DNA from: Hypsibius dujardini
Lineage: Eukaryota > Tardigrada > Eutardigrada > Parachela > Hypsibiidae
NCBI GenBank assembly: GCA_001579985.1
Contig: LRSR01005150.1
Coordinates: 1-25,000, forward strand
Direction of reading: 5' to 3'
DNA length: 25,000 nucleotides
Part shown: one piece after another, positions 1 to 10,042 of the stretch
Layout of the letters: every line of letters begins with the position of its first letter
Position numbering within the stretch: the stretch's first letter is position 1
Made by a program: the position numbers and the translations under genes
Notes under the pieces: generated by a model
Seen by the model: the letters and a program-made list of their open reading frames with translations, nothing else
Databases searched by the model: none
Told to the model about the DNA's origin: nothing

Positions 1-84
<84 letters not shown>
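1..84. repeat. Pure (GTCT)n microsatellite at the left edge
   Basis: Twenty-one uninterrupted GTCT units, continuing beyond the window, followed by degenerate units to about 145. It lies in the intron after the PIP5K exon. Confidence 0.98.
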
Positions 85-182
85 TTCAGTTTGTCTCTCT
101 GCCTGTTCGACTGCCTCCCTGTCAGCCTGCCTGTCTTTCTGTCTAACAGTCTAATCGACTGCCCTATGACTTCATCACGTAC

Positions 183-299
183 CTTTTTGTATGTGACGAT
201 TCCAGTCTCGTCCACACGGCGATGACCCAACTTCTTCTCCTTGGCCGCCATTGCAGGCGACGTGATGTGGTGGCCCACGGCAGCCGGAACATTGAGCAT
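183..299 (-). CDS. PIP5K1: Type I phosphatidylinositol-4-phosphate 5-kinase, first coding exon (partial)
   Basis: This is the N-terminal coding exon of a PIP5K that makes PI(4,5)P2 at the plasma membrane. Reading on the minus strand from the ATG at 299, the exon gives 39 residues and ends at 183 with a GTACGT donor (182-177). The closing residues KKLGHRRVDETGIVTYKK match the conserved stretch just before the kinase core of animal type I PIP5Ks (KKIGHRxVDxxGxxTYKK). The rest of the gene lies beyond the left edge. The exon begins at 316 after an acceptor (ATTACAG), leaving 17 nt of 5'UTR before the ATG. The catalytic domain is not in the window, so the subtype and an intact kinase cannot be confirmed. 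Confidence 0.8.
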
Positions 300-316
300 G
301 TTGTCGGTCCCGTCGT

Positions 317-1158
317 CTGTAATGGAGCAATAAATTCCCCGCGGTTTAATGAGCCATGTCGCGGGGCAGTAAAAAATTAAAACGAGCCGCTTCTTTCACG
401 GATTTCTTTCACCGAAGCCGACACTCGGTTGTTTGTTAGTAAACAAAAGCGGGACAGGTCCAATAAAACAACGTGGTACTGAGCAATAACTGCATTTGCA
501 ATACCAACCAAATCAATCAATCAATTTATCCAGTATTCAGCCACATGTGTACTCGAACTGAAGTCGTCACTCGCTCGCAAGTTTTTTATTAACATAAAAA
601 ACACGCACATAGCAAAACGACAAACCCTAATTGGGTTTTTCGAATTTTAATTGAACAAAATTTAAAATAAAATGCGATATTTCAAGTGAAGTAGTCAAAA
701 GTCAAAATGGTTAGTTAATTTCGCGTCTGTGCAGCAGACACCAACTTAAATTTAATACGTAAAAGAATATCAAAAGATAAACAAAACACCATTTTCGGTA
801 TTTAAATAATCATTCAAAATGTACAAAATGTAATTTCAAAACATCACATATTTTAATAACTAAAATCCCTTTCAAAATTGCACCAAGGCCGGAATAATTT
901 ATAATTTAAATAAATCTCTAATGTTCCACAAGTCAACAATTTTCATTAAAATCCGATTTCGTTTTCGGTATTTTAAAGAAACATTCAACATTTACAAAAA
1001 GTTATTTCAAAAATAAAGTGCTTTTAATCATTAAAACCCCTTTCAAAATTACAAAAAAGCCGGAAATAATTTAAAAATTAATTAAACCTCTAATAAGAAT
1101 GTTCGACAATTCCATAATTTTCATTAAAATAAATGTCCAACAAAACAGCAAAACTCAC
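317..1158 (-). other. 5' intron of the PIP5K gene
   Basis: This AT-rich stretch lies between a GTGAGT donor (1158-1153, minus strand) and the acceptor at 319-317. The upstream exon ends in ATG GCG GCG (1167-1159) directly before the donor. Joined to the next exon, that ATG is out of frame with the PIP5K start at 299, so it is best read as part of a noncoding leader or an upstream ORF. No coding exon is seen inside. Two adjacent diverged copies of a roughly 170 bp unit occupy 791-1130. Confidence 0.5.
791..1130. repeat. Two-copy AT-rich tandem duplication, about 170 bp unit
   Basis: Copy 1 starts ATTTTCGGTATTT at 791 and copy 2 starts GTTTTCGGTATTTT at 961. Shared landmarks in the same order are a CCCTTTCAAAATT block, AAGCCGGAAATAATTT (copy 1 AGGCCGGAATAATTT), CTCTAAT and AATTTTCATTAAAAT. 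The copies have diverged by substitutions and small indels. They lie in the PIP5K 5' intron. Confidence 0.75.
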
Positions 1159-1360
1159 CGCCGCCATCAGATCTGGCCGCAGCGGATACCCGCTTACTCC
1201 TCCGTATTTCCGACATCTGATATCTCTCCCGGGTGTGTCAGATTAGCTCGCCGCTCCACATCGCGTCAATAATTAATTAATAATATTTAATGATAATTTT
1301 CCCCGAGCGCCGGTGAGCTCGGTTCCGGTTGCAATTCCGCGCCAAAACCATTCAAAGACA

Positions 1361-1480
1361 CAGCCACAGACCACACACACGCTCAATCGTCCCACAGGCT
1401 TAATCGTTCGCAGCAGTTCCACCACGCACAGCCACAGACCAAACACACACACGCTTAATCGTCCGCAGCAGCTCCAAACG
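1361..1480. repeat. Two-copy duplication, about 68 bp unit, rich in CACACA
   Basis: The string CAGCCACAGACC occurs at 1361 and again at 1429. Each is followed by a CACACACACGC run, a CTTAATCGT block and CGCAGCAG. The second copy is slightly contracted. It lies upstream of the presumed PIP5K leader exon, so it may be promoter or leader sequence. Confidence 0.65.
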
Positions 1481-2297
1481 CGATGAAAATTAATATTTCC
1501 CACGCCTTCTCTTCTGAAATCCACTCAGATGATGAAACCCTGCCACGGAAAAAACAACTCACATCTTCATTTACACTTGGCCAGGGCCATCCACTCCTCA
1601 AAAAACCAATCCCCGCTCACTCCCAGTGATCAGTGGGAATTATCGCCGGAATAATTTTTCCTCAGGAGCGAAGACAGACAACAAGTCCGTGAAACAGGAC
1701 ACCGAGGAGGCCGGGGCAAAAAAAAACGCTGAGATTGTTTCCTCTCACACGACGATTAGACGGCGACGGCAGTACGATCCGCCAGCAGTCGTGGAATAAT
1801 AATCATCAGTCGCTCCGCATTCGGATAGCACAGAAGGGGGAAGGAACTTGGATGAAGACTCTTCCAATGATCTACTCCCTTCCTCACGGCTCCCCTCCTC
1901 TTGATGTGTGTGTGCAAATACAACCGCACGCACACGACGACACCGTGCCTGTAGACACATGCACACGGGCGATGGAGCGGGGCGAGCGTGGGAATGCAGA
2001 AAGGGATGAATGTCTGTGAGGAGAAATGCCGGTCTCCCTCCTGGTACTACTTTTTCGCCGATCAATAAACTTGATTTATGCGCATCGCACACGGACGAGG
2101 GATGCGGAGAAGGAAGTGGGAAGACGGGTTGTGGGTGCAGGATTTGTTCAGCGCCAGATGGTGCGGGTGCGGGTGCGGGTGGGCGCTGTGAAGGGGAGAG
2201 ACGTCATCGAGATCCCTCGTCTTTTACGCGCCCACTTTGTGTACCGTCGCTCTTCCTCGCACACCAGTGGTAATTTTGCGTCTGCAGCGGCTTGTGG

Positions 2298-2760
2298 GAT
2301 TCCAAAATAAAGAACTCCGATGCATGGAAGACAACACACTGAAAGAAAAAGCAATCAGGATAAGAGGCATGTTGCTCGTGGCATGTTTGTACTGCATCTG
2401 TCGGTTGATTGTTCAATCGGCATGAATGCACGCACATTGCTTGGCCCACTGATTAATTAAGTTGGTGGTTGAACGCTTGCTTGGCTGTTTGTGGTTCGCT
2501 CGGACAATGCTGCACTTTTTCAAAACTCACTCACTGCTGTAATTCCAAAATAAAAATCTCGTCGAATGCTAGCTATCTTGAAAGAAAAGCGAGATTCAAG
2601 AAGTATTGTCACATTTCGCCATTTCCCTTACCGCACATTAGCAGTTTTGCTTTTGATTGATTGTTGAATTTGTATGAATGCACATTACAGTGAAGCCAGC
2701 TGTTGCTTGATTGTTTGATTGGCGCTCGTCACACGGACACCAATGCTCTCTCACTACATT
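2298..2760. repeat. Diverged tandem duplication, about 245 bp unit, partial third copy
   Basis: ATTCCAAAATAAA occurs at 2299 and 2542. In both copies it is followed by a CTC-GTCGAATG-like block, a TGAAAGAAAA-GC block, TTGATTGTT and then ATGAATGCAC (2422 and 2674). A CGCTCGGACA segment near 2499 reappears as CGCTCGTCACACGGACA near 2725, which suggests the start of a third unit. Divergence is high. Confidence 0.55.
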
Positions 2761-3602
2761 CCCCACAATTCTATCGAAAATTAAACTGGCCAAATTTCCG
2801 ACCATCCTTCAAACTAATCCTTAAGCACAACAGAATCGGGAAAAAATGAAACGGTGTCTCGAGTTCATTTAGAAAAAAACGGAAGGTCCTCTACAGTTTA
2901 AGTGGTCGATTGATTACTTGATTGACTAGAAAGCGTCAGACAAAAGAATTTATTCCTGGCAAAACAGTTACAACTCAATGCACCCGTGTCGGGATGAAAC
3001 CAGCGAAATGATAAGACTAAAATAAAAATAAAGATTCCAAGTAAAAATGCTACCTTGTTAAGGGGCGGAGACGTTGAAGCAGTAGAGTTGATTTGAAATT
3101 CCTTTCAATTTTCAAAGGCGTCAAGAAATTATTCCTGTCTTTTTTTTCGATTCTGATAAATATGGCGTCGACGATACGAGGCAGATGAGATAGGAGAAAA
3201 TATGAATCTACAAACTGGAGCGTTAAATGGAAGGATGAAAAAATGGCCGCTTTTCAACGTGAGAAAAAGAGAATTCTTTGTGGAGACTCCATTCCAGAAG
3301 AAGAGATTGGCTTGACTGGGACCGTGGGACGTTCATTGAATTGAATCTATTCAATCAAAATCAACGCTCGGAGTGAACGCATAGAAAAAAAAACGCACAG
3401 AAGCAGACCAAGGCAGCAGTCAGACAAGGGTATATGGCACGCGAGCCGCCAGGGTTTCTTGTTTACTTTTCACCTTCGCTGCTGGTTTGGTTGGAACAGA
3501 CTGAAAAGACGTCACTACGATTATTGATAACAGTGAACATTTACATCGGCTGTAATAACCTTGATGGAAGATGATTTGATTTGACTTTTTATCGGCGGAC
3601 GG

Positions 3603-3880
3603 CTTTGGGTCTGTCTGTTTGTACGTCTGTCCGCCTGCTTGCCTGCCCGCCTGCCTGCCTGCCCGCCTGCCTGCCTGTTTGTCTTGCGGTCTCTACCAGT
3701 CTGTCCATCTGCCTGCTTTCATGACGGCCGACCTATTTAGATCTGTATGTCCGTCTGTCTCCATAACCACTGACTCGGTGTGGTTTTTGTCTATCTGTCT
3801 ACCTATCTGTATGTCTGTCTTCTGCCTGCCCCTCTGTCTGTCCGTCTGTATACGTGTTTTTGTCTGCCCTTCCATGTCTT
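3603..3880. repeat. Degenerate TGTC/TGCC array, intergenic
   Basis: A long run of variant tetranucleotides (CTGT, CTGC, CCGC, CTAT) between ADRM1 and PIP5K. It produces a spurious open frame rich in Cys, Leu, Ser and Pro. Confidence 0.85.
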
Positions 3881-4185
3881 CCATTTTGGGTTCCACGATA
3901 TCTCCCGCAGCATCTCTTCAGACTACGGTTTTAAAAGAAAATGATATTGACTAAGCAAAGTTAGGGTGTACGGTCAATGATGCTGTGGGTGGTACAAAAC
4001 CCGAAGATACTCAAGGTAATGCAGTTTACAATCAAACACGCATCACTCATGCAGCGTCGCCGTTAAGACCATTCAAGGTGTCGTTTACAATAATAAAAAA
4101 CGTCAGCAAATCGAAAAGTGAACGACTGCTACTACGTAAATACCATTATGGTGATTCGATCGAAAGTGGCGGAAAGTGTTGCTGC

Positions 4186-6614
4186 TCAGTCAACAGACAT
4201 CTCGTCATCGTCGTTGTTCGGTTTGCTCGGTCCACCCGCAGCAGGCTTGGCAGCAGAATCAGCAGGTGCCGCCTCCTCTTCCTTCTTCTTCTCCAACGCC
4301 TTGACAAACGCACGGAAATCTGGAAATACCAAAACACCGGTGAGATAAGTCGCTAGCTTTAAGGGTGTCTATTCAGCCGACAACTATAACTACTCAAAAT
4401 AGGAGACAAGAGAGGCAGAGAGAAAGACAAACAATTAGACAGCCAGCCAGCCAGACACATATGCAGATAGACAGGCAGCCAGACAGGTAGACAGGTAGAC
4501 GGGCAGAGAGACAGATAGATAGACAGTCGGACACCAAGCGTTAAACAGATCATCAGTCAGTCAGTGGGCCGACTATAGACATGCGAACCAAACGGAAGGC
4601 AAATAAGCACTGTTGAACGCACCGCCATTCTGTGCGGCTTGAACAGCTTGCGGTCCCAGATTGAACTCCTGAATCAAAGGTCCCAGCTGACGCGTCTCGA
4701 ACGCCGACGTAAACGCACCAATAGCCTGAAGAGGAAGAATGAGACACACATACAAGTACACTACACTACTACGCCATGCAGATCCAGAGCTGTTACAAAT
4801 TAGGCGAATATTACCTGTTGAAACTGCGGGCTCTGAATCGTAGACATAACTTCCTGCGCGGTCTGGGGCACCAGCGGGTCCTGGGGCAGATGCGGCGTGA
4901 GACGTTCCACGAAAGCCGGATTGGAGAGGATTGGGAGAAGGAGGCTCTGGCTAAGAGCCGGGGTCCAGTCGATGGGTGCGGATTCCTCTGTAGCGGCAGG
5001 CGCACCTGGAGTAAATTGATCACGTATTCTCTATCTTAGTATGGCATGGGTCAATTCACTTTGAGGAATGACAGAGAAAAAAATCTCGGACAACGGGGAA
5101 AACAGGTAGATGGACAGGTCAAACACATGTCCTGAAAAGCAGACAGACAGCAATAGATACAGGTTGACAGACAGACAGACAGACAGACACAGACAAAAAG
5201 GGATAATGGCATGTCAGACCGTGTCTGCCAAATACCTACCGGGCGCAACGGCTCCTAGGATTGAGCGCAGATCAGCCAACTGAATTCTCGACGTCGGTGC
5301 GGCATTCGTGGCAGTTTTGCGCGGGGCTCCCCTCGCCGAGGCATTGCCGGTAGGCGGACGAGAAGTGGGTGTAGCGGTTGGAGCAGCTGCGGCGGAGCCT
5401 TCCTGACGAACGGCACTGCGCAGACCTTGCAGGAGGTTGCCCGCACCGCCACCGCCCTGCATGCCCAGCAACTGCATCAGCTGATTCCGGTCCACTCCGC
5501 CTAACATCTCCTGCAATGCCGCATCATCTGCAATGACAAAAACATCTCATATCGAGAACAACCAATCCGATAAAAATATGAGCGAATTTCTTAACTGTTT
5601 TTTCGTTGATAAGTATGTTTAACCCTGGCTGTCTGTCTATGCATGTCGGAATGCCTGTCTGTCTGTCTGTCTGTCTGTCTATCTGTCTTACATCCCTCTA
5701 CCTTCCAAACTGCACAAAACTTTGAAATTAAATCAATTAAGATAAGCATTCACGCGAATACATTAACACACTTTAGAAGATGTACGACAGCTAACTATTT
5801 TGCGCACCGATTCCCATGGCTTGCAAGTCCGCCGGTAATCCGCCGCCCTCCGCTCCAGCACCAGCCGCATTTCGCGGGGGAGTCTTCCCGGCCAGATACT
5901 CGCTGACTTTCTTTAGGTTTTCATCATCTTTGGCCGCGTCGGGTTCCTGAAAATTAATCCACACTTCATGAGCGGCGCCATGTCCAAATAAATATCGGTA
6001 AATCAAACATCTCAACACACTATATAATAATAATAATTATATTACAATTTACGTGTACGAGTAGTTGTCAAAAATACTTGTTGTCTATGTACCTACTAAT
6101 CAATCAATCAAACAATCTTGCAGGCCAATCAACCAGTCAAGCAAGCCATCAAGTCAACCAATCAAATTCAATCAACCGCTTGAATCAATCCCAAAACCCA
6201 AAACCCAAACACACCTGGATCCAGTAGAACAATTTGCGTCCCGTCTCTTTCACTTTCAGCACAAACACCCGGCCATCCTTACACTGCGGCACCTTTTTCA
6301 GCTCCACATCATTGGCGAAGACGATCAAATCCTGGGAAAGTAGGAAATAGCAAAGTAAATTAAAAAGACATTCCCTCCTTCTGCAATCAACCACTCAAAC
6401 AATCAATCAAACGCACTTCCTCGGCAGTGGCCGCGGCGCGCTCCTTCCAGCAAAAATGCAGCAGACTGTCCTCCTCACTCTTGATGATGTAGACTATCCC
6501 GGCCCTGGGGTCCGCCTTGACCGTCTTCCCCTCCATCGTCATCCGACCGGCCTTGAATTCAACCAGGTAGCGCGAGGCACCGCGCTGCTGAGTGGTTCTT
6601 CCAAAAAGAGCCAT
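4186..6614 (-). CDS. ADRM1: Proteasomal ubiquitin receptor ADRM1 (Rpn13)
   Basis: Rpn13 sits on the 26S proteasome 19S lid/base, binds ubiquitin chains through its Pru domain and recruits the deubiquitinase UCH37 through its C-terminal DEUBAD domain. Coding exons on the minus strand are 6614-6417, 6331-6215, 5946-5808, 5527-5240, 5005-4815, 4725-4623 and 4319-4186. All joins are GT-AG and keep phase, giving 389 residues (human about 407). Residues 1-120 are the Pru domain, with YLVEFKAGRM, CWKER and LFYWIQEPD clearly visible. A Gly/Ala/Thr-rich linker follows (about 130-245). The DEUBAD region from about 250 includes PQTAQEVMSTIQSPQFQQ and QLGPLIQEFNL. The tail is acidic and ends DDEMSVD, like the vertebrate DEEEDMSLD. 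The gene is divergent from ALG14. TGTC/GACA arrays occupy introns 3, 4 and 6. Confidence 0.95.
4425..4535. repeat. Degenerate GACA/GCCA array in ADRM1 intron 6
   Basis: Runs of AGACAGCCAGCCAG and AGACAGGTAGAC type units on the plus strand. In the ADRM1 transcript this reads as TGTC-like sequence. Confidence 0.8.
5135..5197. repeat. GACA array in ADRM1 intron 4
   Basis: CAGACAGACAG at 5138 onward, then a cleaner (GACA)n block at about 5166-5195 on the plus strand. The transcript strand reads TGTC. It lies downstream of ADRM1 exon 4 in transcript order. Confidence 0.85.
5628..5690. repeat. TGTC array in ADRM1 intron 3
   Basis: (CTGT)n at about 5654-5688 on the plus strand. The transcript strand reads GACA, so it is complementary to the array in the next intron. 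The two arrays flank ADRM1 exon 4 (5240-5527). Confidence 0.85.
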
Positions 6615-7228
6615 TTTCACCAGTGGGAAATGAAGGTAAAATAGTACAAACCCCGGAAATAGCCCCTTTGCGATACTCAATTCAAGGGAAAAAAATGAGA
6701 TTCTGTTATACAAAGAAACACTAATTAGCCATAAAGGATGAACTGGTAAATTTTTCCAAACGTCAGCAAACAGAGATCCAAAAAAACAGGGAGCAGAAAC
6801 AGAAAATTAAAAAATCGCTGTCTCACTCACTAGTTCGACTCGAGTCACGGTGCCGAATTTATTTCAGTCATGAGGGACAAGTCACCATCAGCGGTGACAA
6901 AAACTTCAAATAAACCGAGTTAGGCCATTTACCGCGGTCTATGTATGAAATTATTCACAATACGAGATAAATAACTTAATTCAGTCAGTTAAAAGTTTCT
7001 GCTACGTATCGCATCAAACAAAAACCTTACCCTGATTGAGTTAAGCTATTCACCTCCTAAATGCATGGCTTTGTACACACTCTGAGTTAAATGGCATATC
7101 TCGGTTAGAGCAAAATTTCTGCCACGTCTGTCCCTGTTGATTGATCGATTCGTGTAAAAAATGGGAAACGTTGCGGATATTTTTTACTCATCCTCTTTCC
7201 CTCGTTGTCCTCGTCGCCTCGCCTCAAC
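6615..7228. promoter_or_regulatory. Divergent ADRM1/ALG14 intergenic region (presumed bidirectional promoter)
   Basis: These 614 bp separate the ATG codons of ADRM1 (minus) and ALG14 (plus), so both promoters and 5'UTRs must lie here unless there are distal leader exons. No coding exon is seen. Two diverged copies of a roughly 120 bp unit are present: GAGTTAGGCCATTTACC (6917) against GAGTTAAGCTATTCACC (7038), and TTTCTGCTACGT (6996) against TTTCTGCCACGT (7116). No clear TATA box was found. Confidence 0.55.
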
Positions 7229-7513
7229 ATGTACGCTCTTCTTCTCATGCTGCCGATTTTATTGTTGGTCGCCCGGCTGATTTATTTCTATACACTTCAA
7301 CGAGGCCGGCCGGAGGCGGATGTACGGAATATGAGAGGACCTCGGAGATTGATGGTCATACTTGGCTCAGGTGCGTGCGTCGTAGCTTTGTGGAAGCGAA
7401 ACTCGTCAAAATCTATCCCGGCTAGATTGCGGATAATTACTAGTAGATTCACTGACGGGCAAACCGGAATACATCGTGAAAGCTCAATGTAGACCGATTT
7501 AATCGCAATTTGC

Positions 7514-7545
<32 letters not shown>

Positions 7546-8390
7546 GACAGTTCAAGAAAAGTTTATACAAGTCTGCGTTTGATTGAGTGATCGATCTTTC
7601 TGCTCAGCAGCTACTTGACAGTAAATCAGTTTCACAAGCAAATGGACGTTGCTGTTAATCGCTCGATCGATTCAGGGGGACACACAACGGAAGCGCTGAG
7701 TTTGTTGCGGGCGCTGGACACGAAGCAGTACCGTCCGGTGACGTTTGTGCTGGCGGAGACGGACACTACCAGTGCGGTGCGAGCTGTTGCTGCGTGGGAT
7801 GGCATGAAGGATGACGTGAGATTTGCATGCTTTTTGTTTTGTTTCATTACCAATATTGCATTTAAGACATTTTCGTTGCATATTTTATGCAGATGAAATT
7901 TGTGAAAATTCCTCGGAGCCGCGAAGTGCATCAGTCATGGCTGTCGACCCTGTTGACCACCGGCAAGGCTTTGGTCTCCGCATTCCCGATCGTCTATCGG
8001 GAGAAACCGGATATAGTATGTCTTCTCTGGTGCCGGAAGAGTGAACGAGATTCGGCATTGTCAGTTTTATTCATCATTAAAACTTAGCGGCTACCAGCTT
8101 TCCACCTGTCCGTCTGTCTATCTATCTGTTTCTTTCTTTGTCTGTCTATCTGTTTATTTCTTTCTTTGTCTGTCTGCATATCTATCTATCAGTTTCTTTC
8201 TTTGTCTGTCTGTCTGACTGTCGACCTATCAGTTTTTCTGTTTATGTTTGTCTATCCATGTATCTGTATGTCTGTATATCTGTAACAGACTGTCTGTCTG
8301 TCTGTCTGCCCCTGTGTTGTTTATCTGTTTGTCTATCTGTCTGTTTATCTGTCTGTCTATCTGTCTGTCCGTCTGTCTGTCCGTCTGTCC

Positions 8391-8433
<43 letters not shown>

Positions 8434-8909
8434 CGAGTCTCGTTTTGCGTCTCTATATGTCTTTTCTCTTTTGGCCTGTCTATCTGTTTATTCTCGCAAG
8501 CATTTACTGCTACAGTTGATTTTGATTACATAATTCTCATTTGAGGTTTCTTCTGATTTGTTTAAAGCTGATACGTTTTTCTTTTGCTTCCAGATACTGT
8601 GTTGTGGACCGGGCACTTGCGTCCCCATCTGTCTCGTGGCCTGGTTGTTTTCCGTAAGTGCGATTCCGTGTGGCCTTTCCGCCTTGTCGAATTCAAAAGC
8701 CTCTTCGCTTTTAATGAGCGATTTTTATCCTTTTGCAGTTGTTATTCGTGCAACGAACTGTGATCACTTTCGTCGAGAGCATTTGCCGGGTGCAGACGCT
8801 CTCGTTGACCGGCAAAATTTTATACTTTTTCTGTGATATCTTTTTTGTACAATACGAAAGTCTCTCCCACAGCTGGCCGAAAGCCGTCTACCTCGGCCGG
8901 CTTGTTTGA
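7229..8909 (+). CDS. ALG14: UDP-N-acetylglucosamine transferase subunit ALG14
   Basis: ALG14 anchors the catalytic ALG13 subunit to the ER membrane, and the pair adds the second GlcNAc of the dolichol-linked N-glycan precursor. Coding exons are 7229-7370, 7676-7815, 7893-8015, 8594-8653 and 8739-8909, all GT-AG and in phase, giving 211 residues (human 216). An N-terminal hydrophobic anchor covers residues 2-22. Family hallmarks are GSGGHTTE (46-53), IPRSREVHQSW (100-110), CGPGTCVPIC (139-148), VESICRVQTLSLTGK (167-181) and the C-terminal YLGRLV (206-211), which in other species contacts ALG13. The final stop is 63 bp from the stop of the convergent CIMIP1 homologue. Intron 1 holds a (TGAT)n run (7514-7545) and intron 3 a large TGTC array. 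Confidence 0.95.
7512..7546. repeat. (TGAT)n microsatellite in ALG14 intron 1
   Basis: About eight consecutive TGAT units. Shorter TGAT or ATCA runs recur across the window (for example 520, 6105, 11200, 14125, 17565, 17670, 23907), mostly in introns and spacers. Confidence 0.9.
8105..8440. repeat. TGTC array in ALG14 intron 3
   Basis: Variant units (TGTC, TATC, TTTC, TGTT) become nearly pure CTGT at about 8395-8432. The open frames across it, rich in LSVCLSVC, are artefacts of the repeat. Confidence 0.9.
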
Positions 8910-8972
8910 TAAAGCGATTTTCCCCATGCATTCTGCATATTTGTTTATATAGACCCGGAATGGGGAAGATTT

Positions 8973-10042
8973 TCACCACGCCTCATACGGCAACCCAATC
9001 TTCTTGGCGAGGTCTCCCCGACGTCGGACGGGCTTCCCGCAGCCGGGAAAACTGTCGGTCGGTGCGGCGGCCAGCCATCCGATCTGTCCGCTGGTCGTGT
9101 GGGGCAACGGCGGTGCCCAAGTCTCCAGCTTGGGCAGGCAGTCAGTGTGCGTGGCATGGACCACGTCCTTCGACTCGCGCTCCGGAAAGTTTACCTGTCG
9201 GAATACCTAAACTTTGTCTAGTCAAAATAATATAGTTAATCATTAAATTATTTGAAAAGAGGGTTTTTATGGTTTTTTACTCTGTTACGAATTAGTTTTT
9301 TAGTTTTTTTTTGCATCATGAAATAAAATAAGAAATCATGAATAGTCATTCTTAAAAATTAAAACATTGTTTTTAATGAAATTGTTTTAAAAGTTATAAT
9401 TATGATTTTTAAAGTTATAAGATGAGAATTATATATAAGATTATAAGAAATGACAATCCCGGGAGTATGACAATGACCTTGTACGATTCGAGGCGAGGGT
9501 ATTTGTGGTGCGAGTGGAGCTGCGGATTGTTGAAGTGCCTCTGGATATGGCGATTTGTCAGGTCCAGCTCGATGTCCGCATCGTAGCCGAGGGAAAGGCG
9601 GCCGGGCGCGGGCAGCCTCAACGCCTTGTCCTTGCTTTCGCGGTGCTTGGGCTGCTCGCCCACGAGGAACTTCCCGTAGCCGGATTTCCAGTTGGCTTCC
9701 CGACGGTTCTCGTCTATACAGTGGTCTCGCCTAGAAAACAGCAACACTACAACGTATAAAACTGACACCGAGAAGTAGAACAAGGGAGAATAGGATAGAC
9801 CGACAGACAGACAGACAGACAGACTTGCAGACAGACTTGCAGGCAGACAGACATGCAGGCCAGCAGCCAGACAGACAGAAAACTAGGCGCACAGTCAATT
9901 AAGCAGGCATGCAGAGAAACAGATAAACAGACAGACGAGCTCACAGTCACATAGTGAGACATAAAGACAGCTGGATTTCGGCTCACCAATAGTTGGCCTG
10001 GTGAACAGGGTTTGTCCGCTCGGCGTCCTCTGTCTGTACCAT
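8973..10042 (-). CDS. CIMIP1: Ciliary microtubule inner protein 1 (C20orf85/LLC1 family) homologue
   Basis: CIMIP1-type proteins sit inside the doublet microtubules of motile axonemes. Coding exons on the minus strand are 10042-9987, 9730-9478 and 9194-8973, all GT-AG with phase kept, giving 176 residues. Two blocks match the family as I recall it. The N-terminal pattern is N-x-V-x-Q-x3-W-x6-E-x6-W-x4-GxL (residues about 11-45). The C-terminal block is PHTTSGQIGW (134-143), followed by a basic tail with LAKKIGLP. The human protein is about 137 residues, so the middle Arg/Lys/His-rich part is longer here. The start codon is the only ATG that reaches the first donor in frame. The gene is convergent with ALG14 and divergent from MTAP. 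Family assignment rests on short motifs. Confidence 0.7.
9797..9945. repeat. GACA/GGCA array in CIMIP1 intron 1
   Basis: Runs of CAGACAGACAGAC and AGGCAGACAGAC on the plus strand, reading TGTC in the CIMIP1 transcript. Confidence 0.85.

Larger units (their letters stand above)
1168..4185. other. Spacer between PIP5K 5' end and ADRM1 3' end
   Basis: About 3 kb without a recognisable coding exon. Open frames at 1735-2350 come from GC-rich, repetitive sequence (GGTGCG repeats near 2163) and have no family likeness or splice support. The stretch should hold the PIP5K promoter and leader and the ADRM1 3'UTR. It contains the 68 bp duplication (1361-1480), diverged units of about 245 bp (2298-2760) and a degenerate TGTC array (3603-3880). 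A short ATG frame near 3165 ends after seven codons. Confidence 0.5.

Noticed and set aside
1735-2449. Several overlapping open frames on both strands upstream of PIP5K
   Set aside because: GC-rich and repetitive sequence gives long frames by chance. No conserved motif, and codon content differs between overlapping frames.
8138-8544. Open frames rich in [12 protein letters not shown] (also at 3619, 11693, 18239, 19136, 21008)
   Set aside because: They are translations of TGTC tetranucleotide arrays inside introns and spacers. They have no splice support or family likeness.
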